A stretch of 64,000 nucleotides of DNA from Leptospira montravelensis (GTDB taxonomy: Bacteria; Spirochaetota; Leptospiria; Leptospirales; Leptospiraceae): NCBI RefSeq assembly GCF_004770045.1, contig NZ_RQFO01000020.1, positions 1 through 64,000 on the forward strand, in the 5' to 3' direction. Positions 27,598-35,944 of the stretch are shown here, one piece after another. Position 1 is the first letter of the stretch, and every line of letters begins with the position of its first letter. The notes below the pieces were generated by a model. The model worked only from the letters and a program-made list of their open reading frames with translations, was not told the DNA's origin and searched no databases. The position numbers and the translations under genes were made by a program.

Positions 27598-28172
27598 TTA
27601 CTCAGCTCTGAAATTCTAACTTTTGCATCTTGAACTGGTTGTTTCATCTCAGGGGATGCAATTTTAATAAAAATTTCAAAGGATTCGATCGCTTTCTTTT
27701 TATCTCCCTTTCTCATATACATTAATGCTAAATTATATCTAGCCTCGGGGAAATTTGGGTTATTCTCAGTTGCTGTTTTATAATATTCCAATGCTTTTGA
27801 GACATTCTCTTTTTTCTGATACAAAACTCCCAAATTATAGTGTGCCCTAAAAAAGTCCGGATCAATTTCCAATGACTTTTTAAAAAATAACTCAGCTTTT
27901 TCCTCATCCTTTAACAACAGATAAGTAAAACCAATATTATTCGGGTATTCAGGTGACAAAGGATCTTTGTCATGCGCTGATTCAAACTTTTTTCTAGCAT
28001 CAAGTACTTCACTCTTTTGTAGTAAACCAATTCCCTCAGAGTTTAGTTTCGCTGCCTCAGATACATCCTTCAATTTACCTTCCTCGCTTTGTGCGCACAC
28101 ACTAGTGAATGACAACACGATCAAAGAAACAAGAACAAGCGTTATAACTTTCAAATTCTTTACCTTTTCCAT
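27594..28172 (-). CDS. Periplasmic TPR-repeat protein, first gene of the RND operon
   Basis: About 192 residues from the ATG at 28172; a GTG three codons upstream (28181) is an alternative. The N-terminus (NLKVITLVLVSLIVLSFTSVCAQ) looks like a signal peptide cleaved after CAQ rather than a good lipobox. Three to four TPR units follow: SEVLDARKKFESAHDKDPLS, EKAELFFKKSLEIDPDFF, VSKALEYYKTATENNPNF and KKAIESFEIFIKIASPEM. It heads the seven-gene minus-strand operon and is divergent from the MORN gene, with 91 bp between them that must hold both promoters. Confidence 0.8.
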   Translation of the reverse strand: MEKVKNLKVITLVLVSLIVLSFTSVCAQSEEGKLKDVSEAAKLNSEGIGLLQKSEVLDARKKFESAHDKDPLSPEYPNNIGFTYLLLKDEEKAELFFKKSLEIDPDFFRAHYNLGVLYQKKENVSKALEYYKTATENNPNFPEARYNLALMYMRKGDKKKAIESFEIFIKIASPEMKQPVQDAKVRISELSK

Positions 28173-28263
28173 TTTGGCCACGCTAACCTATTCATCGTAT
28201 TACGAAAGTATTAATCTTTAATTTTATTTGACATTAAGAAATATAATTACAACTTAACCCAAA

Positions 28264-28896
28264 ATGAAACGCTTCAAGCTCCCTCTTAATAGAAGACACC
28301 TAATTTTTGCTACATTAGGTATCGCTGCAACTTTAGTTATACTCATACTTTATGTCACTTACAACCGAGCAAAGTGTACATCCGGCGATTGTGATACTGG
28401 TTTTGGAGTTTTAGAGTTAAAAGATGGAACTTATTATGCTGGTGGCTTCCTAAACCATAGATTTCACGATTACGGAATTCTGAAACATATTAGTGGTGAA
28501 AAATATGAGGGATACTGGCATAGAGGGGAAAAAAGTGGGAAAGGCAAAATCTATTATGCTGATGGCGCTTTTTACGAAGGCAACTTCAGAAGAAATATAA
28601 AACATGGTGAAGGATATTATGTCTGGTCCGATGGAACAAAAATAGCAGGTTTTTTTGTTGATGGAGAACCACAGGGTAAGTGTACGTTAACTCTACCTAA
28701 TAAATTAACTTTAATCGGAGAATACAACCGAGGGATTGTAATCAACGGAGAAGGAATTTACATTTACGATGACCAATCACGTTATATTGGGAATTGGAAA
28801 AATGGGAAAAGAAACGGCAAAGGAACCTTACTTTCTCCCACTGGTGAAATAGTAAACTCTGGGACCTGGAAAAATGACGCCTTTCAAGGAAATTAG
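28264..28896 (+). CDS. Membrane-anchored MORN-repeat protein
   Basis: A 210-residue protein. A basic start and a hydrophobic segment at residues about 13-32 (FATLGIAATLVILILYVTY) form a single anchor. Six or seven MORN-type repeats follow: GTYYAGGFLNHRFHDYGIL, GEKYEGYWHRGEKSGKGKI, GAFYEGNFRRNIKHGEGYY, GTKIAGFFVDGEPQGKCTL, SRYIGNWKNGKRNGKGTL and a degenerate last one. MORN repeats form a beta-hairpin sheet that often contacts lipids or proteins. The repeat domain is probably periplasmic. No partner gene is obvious; it is divergent from the efflux operon and convergent with the Amt-cyclase gene. Confidence 0.85.
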   Translation: MKRFKLPLNRRHLIFATLGIAATLVILILYVTYNRAKCTSGDCDTGFGVLELKDGTYYAGGFLNHRFHDYGILKHISGEKYEGYWHRGEKSGKGKIYYADGAFYEGNFRRNIKHGEGYYVWSDGTKIAGFFVDGEPQGKCTLTLPNKLTLIGEYNRGIVINGEGIYIYDDQSRYIGNWKNGKRNGKGTLLSPTGEIVNSGTWKNDAFQGN

Positions 28897-28972
28897 TTTT
28901 TTTTAGATTTTGATTCAAAGTTTAAATGTTCTTTTTCCATTAGTCTTTAAATGAAAAATTTAGCATTCTCTT

Positions 28973-31063
28973 TTAGGTTGCAAACTGAAAATACGGCAAA
29001 CTTGCCTCTGGTTCGCGTATTCTTTGTTTGACGAGGAAGGTTTTAATTTTTCCTTTCCCTTTCACTTCAATTTCTCCCCGGTCTTCCAATACAAAGTCGG
29101 ATTGAATCAGGTTTGCAGTAGATTCTGTAATTTGAATTTCATTTGGTAGACCATGTGATTCCATACGCGACGCAAGGTTTACAGCATCGCCCCAAATATC
29201 GTAAATAAATTTTTTGGTCCCAATGACTCCTGCCACCACTGGACCTGTATTGATACCAATACGCATACTGAGTCTAGATCCACTTTTACCAAGTTTTAAT
29301 CTCGACAATAAAGATTTCATATCCCAAGCCATGTGAGTCGCAAGTAAAGAATGATACGGGTCAGGTGCTGGTAAACCTGCCACTGCCATATAAGCATCAC
29401 CAATAGTTTTAATTTTTTCCAAACGATACTTTTCAGCTAATACATCGAAATAAGAAAAAATTTCATTTAGGATGCGAACCACTGCTTCAGGTTTCATACC
29501 AGAGGAAATTTGTGTAAAGCCAACTATATCGGCAAACAATACAGATACTTCTGGATAACTATTTGCAATTAAACCTTGTTTTTCTTTCAACTCTTCTGCA
29601 ATTGCCTTAGGAAGAACATTTAACAAAAGTTTTTCAGCGCGTTCTTGTTCATTTCGTACTTTTTCATAGGCATTGGCAATTTCAATTCGAGAGTCTTCAT
29701 TTTCTTTTAGAGTAGTACGCACCTTTCCCAAAACTAAGTTGTATCTCTCTGCAATTTGTCCCACTTCCGTAAAAGGTTCTACAGGTACATCGAGTGCTAA
29801 ATCACCCGTTTTATGTTGATAATCCATAGATAAAAATAGATCAATCAATTCGGTTGTTGCCTTATGTTCTGAAATATTCAATCCTATTCTTTCTTCAGTT
29901 TCATCAACTCGTAAACGATAAATACGGTTGATACCGTTAAAAATGATAAAAGCCACAACAAATGCAAATAGACCTATAACAACAGCTCCAAAAAGTTGGA
30001 TTAGAATCAAATCCCCTCTTCCATTGGTCGCACCCAGTTTTTCAATATCTCCAAAAATCCCTACGGCAATGGTACCCCACAGCCCTCCCACTAAATGGAC
30101 AGGAACGGCGCCCACAGCGTCATCGATCTTCCATCTTTCTAATATTTTCTCTGCAGGGATAGTGAGCCCACCGGATATCATTCCAATGATGGCTGCTTGC
30201 GCAGGCTCTACACAGTCAGCACTGGCAGTAATCGCAACAAGTCCCGCCAAAGATCCGTTTAATGGTGAAATTGCCTCGGGGTATCCTTTTACAAACCAAG
30301 TTAAAAATAATGCTACCATCATTGAAAAACCAGAGGCAATAATTGTATTTAGAATAACAATTGGTACAGATCCATTAAATGCTAGCGTACTTCCTCCGTT
30401 AAATCCCATCCAACCAAACCACAGAATAATACCACCTAACATCGCAAGAGGCAAGTTACTGCCAGTCACTGATTTAGAAGGTTCCCCCTCAGTAAATCTG
30501 CCAAGCCTTGGACCAACAACTAGAAGGAGCGCTAAAGAAACCCAACCTCCGACACTATGAACTTGAGTAGAACCGGCAAAGTCATGGAATCCAAGTTTCT
30601 CTAACCAACCTCTCGAAGTCTCAATGAATGTGCCTCCCCAAACCCAGTGACCTACAATGGGATAAATGATTCCTGAAATAAGAGCTGTTGCCAAAAGATA
30701 GGAAGGAAATTTTAATCGTTCTGCCACTGCACCAGAAACGATAGTAGATGCCGTTCCACAAAACATAAGTTGAAACAAAAAGAAAGTGGGAGGCCAGGCA
30801 TTGTCTTTGGGGAAAGTCGGTAAAAATAAATTTGTTCCTAAAATTCCATAGAAGGAAGAACCAAACATAATACCAAATCCAAACAAATAGAATAAAAGTG
30901 TCGCAACACCAAAATCGGCGATGTTTTTAATTGCTACGTTAATCGAATTTTTTGCCCGAGTTAAACCAGACTCTAAAACTAAAAACCCACCTTGCATCAT
31001 CAGCACAAGACCCGAACAAACGAGTACCCATAAAATATCTAATAGATTCTTTTGAACCGACAT
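28973..31063 (-). CDS. Ammonium transporter fused to an adenylate/guanylate cyclase
   Basis: 696 residues from the ATG at 31063, which has GAGG six bases upstream; an in-frame TTG at 31075 is less likely. Residues 1 to about 400 are an Amt/Mep channel with eleven membrane segments and the pore twin histidines His169 (TQVHSVGG) and His323 (VPVHLVGG). A helical linker (about 400-500, HAMP-like EPFTEVGQIAERYN, then a signalling helix) leads to a class III cyclase domain: FADIVGFT with metal-binding Asp512, KIKTIGDAYMAV and YDIWGDAVNLASR. Lys and Asp at the base-selecting positions favour ATP as substrate, so cAMP is the likely product. Predicted to be an ammonium-gated cyclase in the inner membrane. 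Such fusions are known but uncommon. Confidence 0.9.
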   Translation of the reverse strand: MSVQKNLLDILWVLVCSGLVLMMQGGFLVLESGLTRAKNSINVAIKNIADFGVATLLFYLFGFGIMFGSSFYGILGTNLFLPTFPKDNAWPPTFFLFQLMFCGTASTIVSGAVAERLKFPSYLLATALISGIIYPIVGHWVWGGTFIETSRGWLEKLGFHDFAGSTQVHSVGGWVSLALLLVVGPRLGRFTEGEPSKSVTGSNLPLAMLGGIILWFGWMGFNGGSTLAFNGSVPIVILNTIIASGFSMMVALFLTWFVKGYPEAISPLNGSLAGLVAITASADCVEPAQAAIIGMISGGLTIPAEKILERWKIDDAVGAVPVHLVGGLWGTIAVGIFGDIEKLGATNGRGDLILIQLFGAVVIGLFAFVVAFIIFNGINRIYRLRVDETEERIGLNISEHKATTELIDLFLSMDYQHKTGDLALDVPVEPFTEVGQIAERYNLVLGKVRTTLKENEDSRIEIANAYEKVRNEQERAEKLLLNVLPKAIAEELKEKQGLIANSYPEVSVLFADIVGFTQISSGMKPEAVVRILNEIFSYFDVLAEKYRLEKIKTIGDAYMAVAGLPAPDPYHSLLATHMAWDMKSLLSRLKLGKSGSRLSMRIGINTGPVVAGVIGTKKFIYDIWGDAVNLASRMESHGLPNEIQITESTANLIQSDFVLEDRGEIEVKGKGKIKTFLVKQRIREPEASLPYFQFAT

Positions 31064-31262
31064 CCCTACCCTCAAAACTAAATTGATCCTGGTTAAATTA
31101 CCTATTTCAATTGGATTCTAAGTGATAGTTACTTATATTTTCAGATCGGCAAGCCGAATTCTATGCTCAATCACCTAACAATAATTTTAATGAATTAACA
31201 AGACGTACAGAAGATACATGAATTGTTCATAATATGGGCAACTTGCTTCAACTTTAGTCCCT

Positions 31263-31325
31263 GCGCCACCGATCGCAGCGAAAATCCTTTCCTGAAAGGA
31301 AAGATTGTAGCGTAGAGCGGGATCG
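31263..31325 (+). repeat. 63-bp imperfect palindromic intergenic repeat, copy 1
   Basis: Aligns without gaps, at 49 of 63 positions, to the reverse complement of 52050-52112. The core is a hairpin TCCTTTC-CT-GAAAGGA between two AGCG boxes (CGCAGCGAAAATCC on the left, TTGTAGCGTAGAGC on the right). It resembles a REP-like or small non-autonomous mobile element; whether it also ends transcription is unknown. Confidence 0.65.
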
Positions 31326-31384
31326 TTATGAGAACAAATTTACATCACCAAACTAATTCGAGGCGCCAAACAAAAAAAGAAAAA

Positions 31385-31525
31385 CTATCTTTTTGGTTTA
31401 TAATTTCTGAATATACGAAGGCGTTCTTTATAAAAAACATAAACGAGTTCTAATGAAATAATGGGAAATACAAAGGCACCGCCTAATGCAGCGAAAACAT
31501 TTTTAATTTCTTCATGGATATGATT
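31385..31525 (-). pseudogene. Remnant of a small membrane protein
   Basis: An open frame of 46 codons with no start codon, bounded by a stop at 31526-31528. The reading is convincing as protein: HEEIKNVFAALGGAFVFP, then a hydrophobic run IISLELVYVFYKE and a basic end FRNYKPKR. It looks like the last membrane segment of a lost gene. Family not recognised; it could also be chance. Confidence 0.3.
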
Positions 31526-31669
31526 CTAAATCCCTGCTACATTATAAATCGCATCTTCTTATTTCTTATCCGATACTTAAAAACTTCGATCATCCGAATC
31601 TTCTACGAAATTGGTAAGATGAATAGACAAGGTTGCTTTAAATAATAAGCATTAAAAAATGTAAAAAAC

Positions 31670-31903
31670 ATGAAATTAACTGTAAAGGTAAAACCGAATA
31701 ACAAAAAACCAGGATTAGAATTTATATCTGAAACAGATTGTATCGCGCGAATAAAATCTCCACCTGTAGATGGGCAGGCGAATGAGGAACTGATTTTATT
31801 ACTTTCCAAACACTTTCATGTTCCAAAAAAAAATATAACGATTCTCTCTGGACTTTCATCCAAAACAAAGTTGGTTTCAGTTCTTCCAAAAGACCTAGGT
31901 TGA
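31670..31903 (+). CDS. DUF167 (YggU) family protein
   Basis: A 77-residue protein of the DUF167/YggU fold. Diagnostic residues are the opening MKLTVKVKPNNKKPG, the central IKSPPVDGQANEELI (consensus APPVDGKANxxLI) and ITILSGLSSKTKLVSV near the end. Length is close to the family norm. The family is widespread and small; its function is not established. It stands alone between a gene-poor gap and the ABC transporter operon, 105 bp upstream of the latter. Confidence 0.88.
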   Translation: MKLTVKVKPNNKKPGLEFISETDCIARIKSPPVDGQANEELILLLSKHFHVPKKNITILSGLSSKTKLVSVLPKDLG

Positions 31904-32008
31904 TCATAAGATTCGAACCAGATTCATTTAATTTTAAGTTCACAGATTCTAATCCAAATCTTAAATTTGTAAATTAAGAGTTCTTTCTGCACTCATGGTA
32001 TTTTTAGA

Positions 32009-32722
32009 ATGAAAAAACCCAATATTCTTCTGGAAACGAAAAACCTTGGGAAAACGTACCAAGTAGGGGAAGTCCCTTTGGTGGCTCTCCATTCCGTTAA
32101 TCTTAAATTCAATCAGGGGGAACTAACAGTAATGTTAGGTGCTTCCGGATCAGGGAAATCGACACTCCTAAATATCTTAGGGGGACTAGACACAGCAACT
32201 ACTGGCGAAGTATTATTTCATGGGAAAACATTAGCATTAGAAAATGATGAAGGATTAACTAAATACCGAAGAAACCATGTAGGATTTGTATTTCAATTCT
32301 ATAATTTAATTCCAAGCCTCACAGCGGAAGAAAACGTGCGTTTGGTGACAGATCTCTCAGATAAATCCATGGCACCTCTCGAAGCCCTTACGTTAGTTAA
32401 ATTAGCGGATAGAAAAAACCATTTCCCTGCTCAACTTTCGGGAGGTGAACAACAGCGAGTTGCCATCGCAAGAGCCATCGCAAAAAGGCCAGAGTTACTT
32501 CTTTGCGATGAACCTACAGGCGCATTAGATTTTAAAACCGGTAGAATTGTTTTAGAAGCAATTACAGGGATCAATCAAAACTTAGGAACGACTACTGTTG
32601 TCATTACACATAATGAGTCCATTGCACAAATTGCTGACCGTATTATTTTAGTAAAAGATGGAACGATTGTTTCCGACTCAGTAAATCATCATAAAAAACC
32701 TGTATCTGAGGTTAGCTGGTGA
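32009..32722 (+). CDS. ABC transporter ATP-binding protein, MacB/LolD type
   Basis: A 237-residue ATPase with a complete nucleotide-binding domain: Walker [12 protein letters not shown]-loop [10 protein letters not shown], signature [14 protein letters not shown], Walker [13 protein letters not shown] and H-loop VVITHNE. The LolD/MacB/FtsE subfamily is indicated by the LTAEENVRL stretch and the length. It partners the FtsX-type permease encoded next (GTGA overlap) and the adaptor after that. A mechanotransmission-type exporter of lipoprotein, peptide or drug is expected. Substrate unknown. Confidence 0.92.
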   Translation: MKKPNILLETKNLGKTYQVGEVPLVALHSVNLKFNQGELTVMLGASGSGKSTLLNILGGLDTATTGEVLFHGKTLALENDEGLTKYRRNHVGFVFQFYNLIPSLTAEENVRLVTDLSDKSMAPLEALTLVKLADRKNHFPAQLSGGEQQRVAIARAIAKRPELLLCDEPTGALDFKTGRIVLEAITGINQNLGTTTVVITHNESIAQIADRIILVKDGTIVSDSVNHHKKPVSEVSW

Positions 32723-35067
32723 TCGGCAAAACCTTAAATATAAAATTACTTCGAGACTTAAAATCCATGTCGATTCAGGGATTAACCGTTGGTCTTGTCA
32801 TCGCAGCCGGAATCAGTTATTTTTCTGCCTCCTGGGCTGCCTATTTTTCGCTGATGGATGCAAAATTAAATTTTTATAGCAAACATAACTTATGCGAAGG
32901 TTTTGTTTATTTAAACCGTGCACCAACTTACATTGAAACTAAAATAGCGGAACTACAGGGTATTTCAGACTTTGAAACAAGAATCTCGAAAGAAATTGTT
33001 TTAGATTTTCCAAATGAAGTATATCCTTCCGCAGCTCAGTTGATATCGTTGCCAGAACATACAAACACCTTATATTTAAAAAAAGGTTTTTTACCAAAAC
33101 AAAATCAAGATGTAGTCATAAGTGAAAACTTTGCCAACGCCAATCAATTAGAGCCAGGATCTATTTTATCATCAATCATTGGTGGCAAACGTGTATTCTT
33201 GCATGTAACAGGCGTTGGTTTGTCTCCGGAATTTGTTTATGTATTCCGACCCGGGAACCCAATGCCTGACGACAAACACTACGGTATTATTTGGATGAAA
33301 CGAGAAGCAATGGAAGCAAATTTTAACTTCGAAGGTGCATTCAATCAAATTATTTTTCATTTTGCTTCAGAAGGGCAAGAGAGGTTACGAATGATGCGTG
33401 ATCTCGACGCATTATTAGATGAGTTTGGTGGAATGGGATCGAAAGAGAGAAAATCTTTACCTTCTGATTCTTTTTTGAATGATGAGTTTAGGCAACTAAG
33501 GACCACTGCTGTTTTTTTACCTGGAATTTTTTTAGCCATAGCAGCGTTTTTATTGCATATTATTTCTAATCGAATGATTTCAAAAGAAAGAGAGCAAATT
33601 GCAACCTTACGAGCGCTTGGTTATACTTCCAGAGACGTTGCTATTCATTATCTAAAACTTATTAGTTTTATCACTGCCATCAGTAGTGTTCTGGGTGTCA
33701 TTGTTGGATATTTTTTAGGTAATGCAATGACAGACTTGTATGGCAGATTCTATAAATTTCCACAATTGGTTTCAATCTTTCCGGCGTCACTTGCACTGTT
33801 TAGCTTTAGTTTTGGAATCCTCATTGGAGGACTCGGTACAGTCATATCATTGCGGAGCATCATTCAATTAGATCCGGCACAAGCTATGCGCCCTGCTCCC
33901 CCTGGCACTTATACAATTTCTTTTTGGGAAACCTGGATTACCAATCTTAGAACGATACAAAGAATGGTTCTAAGGAATCTTTTCAAACGTCCTACACGAA
34001 CTGCACTTACAATCCTAGGATTGTCTACTTCGATCATGATTATGATCATTGGAAATTTTATACAAGACACCGTAGGTACTTTGTTAGATCTTCAATTTAA
34101 TACGATTCAAAGAGAAACACTCACACTCGTTTTTAGAATTCCTGTTGAAGATTCTATATTATTTGAATTAAAAGAGAAAAAGGGAGTTTTTTTAGCAGAA
34201 GGACAACGATCCATTCCCATTAAAATTTCTAAGAACCGGAAATCCAAAGACACAATTTTAACAGGAATTTCAGAAGGTTCTGGTTTAAGAAGAATCTTAA
34301 ACCACGATTTACATCCAATCGATATACCCGTTTATGGAATTATGATGAATACCGATTTAGCAACTAGAATGGGAATTCAAAAAGGGGAATCCATTATTAT
34401 TGAAACTCTTGATGGAGAAAAAAGAAAAATAGAAGTTACAGTTTCTGCATTTGCTAATGAAATTTTAGGCCAGGGAGTTTTTATCAATCGTAATAATCTA
34501 AATCGAATGTTAGATGAAGGGAGTTTGATAAATCTCGCACTTTTAAAAACGGACCCTTTAGAAGATAAAAATTTAATTGAAGAATTTAAAGACAATCCTC
34601 TAGTCATTGGTTTATTTTCCAAATCTGCCATTCTTACAGGATTTAAAGAAGTTATGCAGAGATCCCTTCAGTCAACATCCATTGTGATTTTAATATTTAC
34701 AATTATCATTTCAATTGGCGTCATCTACAATACCGCAATGATCACTTTATCTGAACGTATATATGAATTAGGTAGTTTAAGAATCCTTGGATTTAGTTTA
34801 AAGGAAGTTTTTGAGATTATTGCCTGGGAACTAACTTGGCAAATACTCATTGCCATTCCTATTGGATGTTTATTAGGAAATAAAGTTGCTAATCTAATAC
34901 TAAATGTCAACGAAACAGAAGGATTTAAAATTCCAGTTGTCATTTACCCTTCTACTTATTACTATTCAATCCTTCTGGCAGTATTCACTGCAGGAATCAG
35001 TTTTATCATAGTATATCAAAAATTAAAAACAATGGACTTATTAAGCGTACTCAAGGTGAGAGAATGA
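32719..35067 (+). CDS. FtsX-family ABC permease
   Basis: A 782-residue permease starting with GTG that overlaps the upstream stop. An N-terminal membrane segment and a periplasmic domain are followed by a first FtsX domain (TM segments around FLPGIFLAIAAFLLHIIS and LISFITAISSVLGVIVGY, with QIATLRALGYTSRDVAIHYL). A second unit has the same order (LTILGLSTSIMIMIIGNF, then ELGSLRILGFSLKEVFEI and two last TM). The ALGYT and ILGFS motifs are characteristic of FtsX domains. Two tandem FtsX units in one chain resemble the larger DevC/YbbP-like permeases. It forms an exporter with the preceding ATPase and following adaptor. Confidence 0.9.
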   Translation: MIGKTLNIKLLRDLKSMSIQGLTVGLVIAAGISYFSASWAAYFSLMDAKLNFYSKHNLCEGFVYLNRAPTYIETKIAELQGISDFETRISKEIVLDFPNEVYPSAAQLISLPEHTNTLYLKKGFLPKQNQDVVISENFANANQLEPGSILSSIIGGKRVFLHVTGVGLSPEFVYVFRPGNPMPDDKHYGIIWMKREAMEANFNFEGAFNQIIFHFASEGQERLRMMRDLDALLDEFGGMGSKERKSLPSDSFLNDEFRQLRTTAVFLPGIFLAIAAFLLHIISNRMISKEREQIATLRALGYTSRDVAIHYLKLISFITAISSVLGVIVGYFLGNAMTDLYGRFYKFPQLVSIFPASLALFSFSFGILIGGLGTVISLRSIIQLDPAQAMRPAPPGTYTISFWETWITNLRTIQRMVLRNLFKRPTRTALTILGLSTSIMIMIIGNFIQDTVGTLLDLQFNTIQRETLTLVFRIPVEDSILFELKEKKGVFLAEGQRSIPIKISKNRKSKDTILTGISEGSGLRRILNHDLHPIDIPVYGIMMNTDLATRMGIQKGESIIIETLDGEKRKIEVTVSAFANEILGQGVFINRNNLNRMLDEGSLINLALLKTDPLEDKNLIEEFKDNPLVIGLFSKSAILTGFKEVMQRSLQSTSIVILIFTIIISIGVIYNTAMITLSERIYELGSLRILGFSLKEVFEIIAWELTWQILIAIPIGCLLGNKVANLILNVNETEGFKIPVVIYPSTYYYSILLAVFTAGISFIIVYQKLKTMDLLSVLKVRE

Positions 35068-35068
35068 T

Positions 35069-35944
35069 ATGACAAAAGAAAATATCTTAGAGTTTATTAA
35101 AACAAAAAATGCAAAAGTTACAATAGGTGTAATTTTGTTTTTCGGTTTTACCTTTTTAATTTTAAAAAAAGATCCAAAACCAGTGGAAATAGCCATTACC
35201 AAACAAGATGTTTATAAACAAATTTTGTCTGTTCAAGGTAAAACAAAAGTCAAAGAACTTTACACTGCATATGCTCCAGTAAATGGCGTGATGCGTAGAG
35301 TAGAATTACACGCTGGAGACAAAGTTTCTAAAGGTATGACACTTCTTACTGTAGATTGGGACATCGTGAAAACTGTAAAAGCAAGTTCCAATGGTCAAAT
35401 TCTAAAAGTATACCGAGAAAGTGCAGGGCCTGTTACTATGGGTGAACGCATATTAGACTATGGCGATGTATCAAAAATTGCTGTATCTGCATTTGTTTTA
35501 TCTGAGGATATGCCTGACTTAGATTTAAAAGATAAAGTCTTACTCACTGGATTTGGAGAACATATATTGGAAGGACAAGTTTCTATTATTGAACCTTCTG
35601 CTATCACTAAAATATCATCACTTGGTGTAGAAGAACAACGTGTTCCTATATTGATTGAATTTATTCCCCCTCCAGGAATTGGCGATGGTTACGAATTAGA
35701 ATGCAAAATTGTATTATTTGAAAAACCAAATGCCATAATAATTCCAACATCTGCTTTATTTCGAGAAGATGGGAAATGGGCAGTGTTTACTGTTGAGAAG
35801 AAAAAAGCAAAATTACGTTTTGTAGAAGTAGAACATCAAAGTGAGGGTGTTAGTATGATAAAGAATGGGCTTTCTGTTGGAGAATCCGTCATATTATATC
35901 CAGGTGATACAGTTGTGAATGGAACAAAAGTTATACCCGAATAA
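35069..35944 (+). CDS. Periplasmic adaptor (HlyD/MacA-like) of the ABC exporter
   Basis: A 291-residue protein with a short cytoplasmic start and one membrane anchor (about 18-34, VTIGVILFFGFTFLIL). The lipoyl-type domain shows AYAPVNGVMRRVELHAGDKVSKG and returns at ASSNGQILKVYRESAGPVTMG, with no long hairpin between the halves. A beta-barrel (VSAFVLSEDMPDLDL) and a C-terminal domain (IIIPTSALFREDGKWAVF) follow. The start lies 1 bp after the permease stop, so these three genes form one operon. Its last 14 bp overlap antisense the end of the histidine kinase gene. The missing coiled-coil hairpin suggests it may not reach a TolC channel. Confidence 0.85.
   Translation: MTKENILEFIKTKNAKVTIGVILFFGFTFLILKKDPKPVEIAITKQDVYKQILSVQGKTKVKELYTAYAPVNGVMRRVELHAGDKVSKGMTLLTVDWDIVKTVKASSNGQILKVYRESAGPVTMGERILDYGDVSKIAVSAFVLSEDMPDLDLKDKVLLTGFGEHILEGQVSIIEPSAITKISSLGVEEQRVPILIEFIPPPGIGDGYELECKIVLFEKPNAIIIPTSALFREDGKWAVFTVEKKKAKLRFVEVEHQSEGVSMIKNGLSVGESVILYPGDTVVNGTKVIPE

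Larger units (their letters stand above)
31064..31669. other. Gene-poor gap with a repeat and a gene remnant
   Basis: About 600 bases between the Amt-cyclase gene and the DUF167 gene. It holds the promoter side of the Amt-cyclase gene, a 63-bp repeat (31263-31325) and a decayed membrane-protein frame (31385-31525, minus). No further gene or RNA was recognised. Confidence 0.6.

Noticed and set aside
29928..30560. 210-codon plus-strand frame antisense to the ammonium transporter
   Set aside because: Shadow of the hydrophobic Amt coding sequence; Pro/Thr-rich with no motif.
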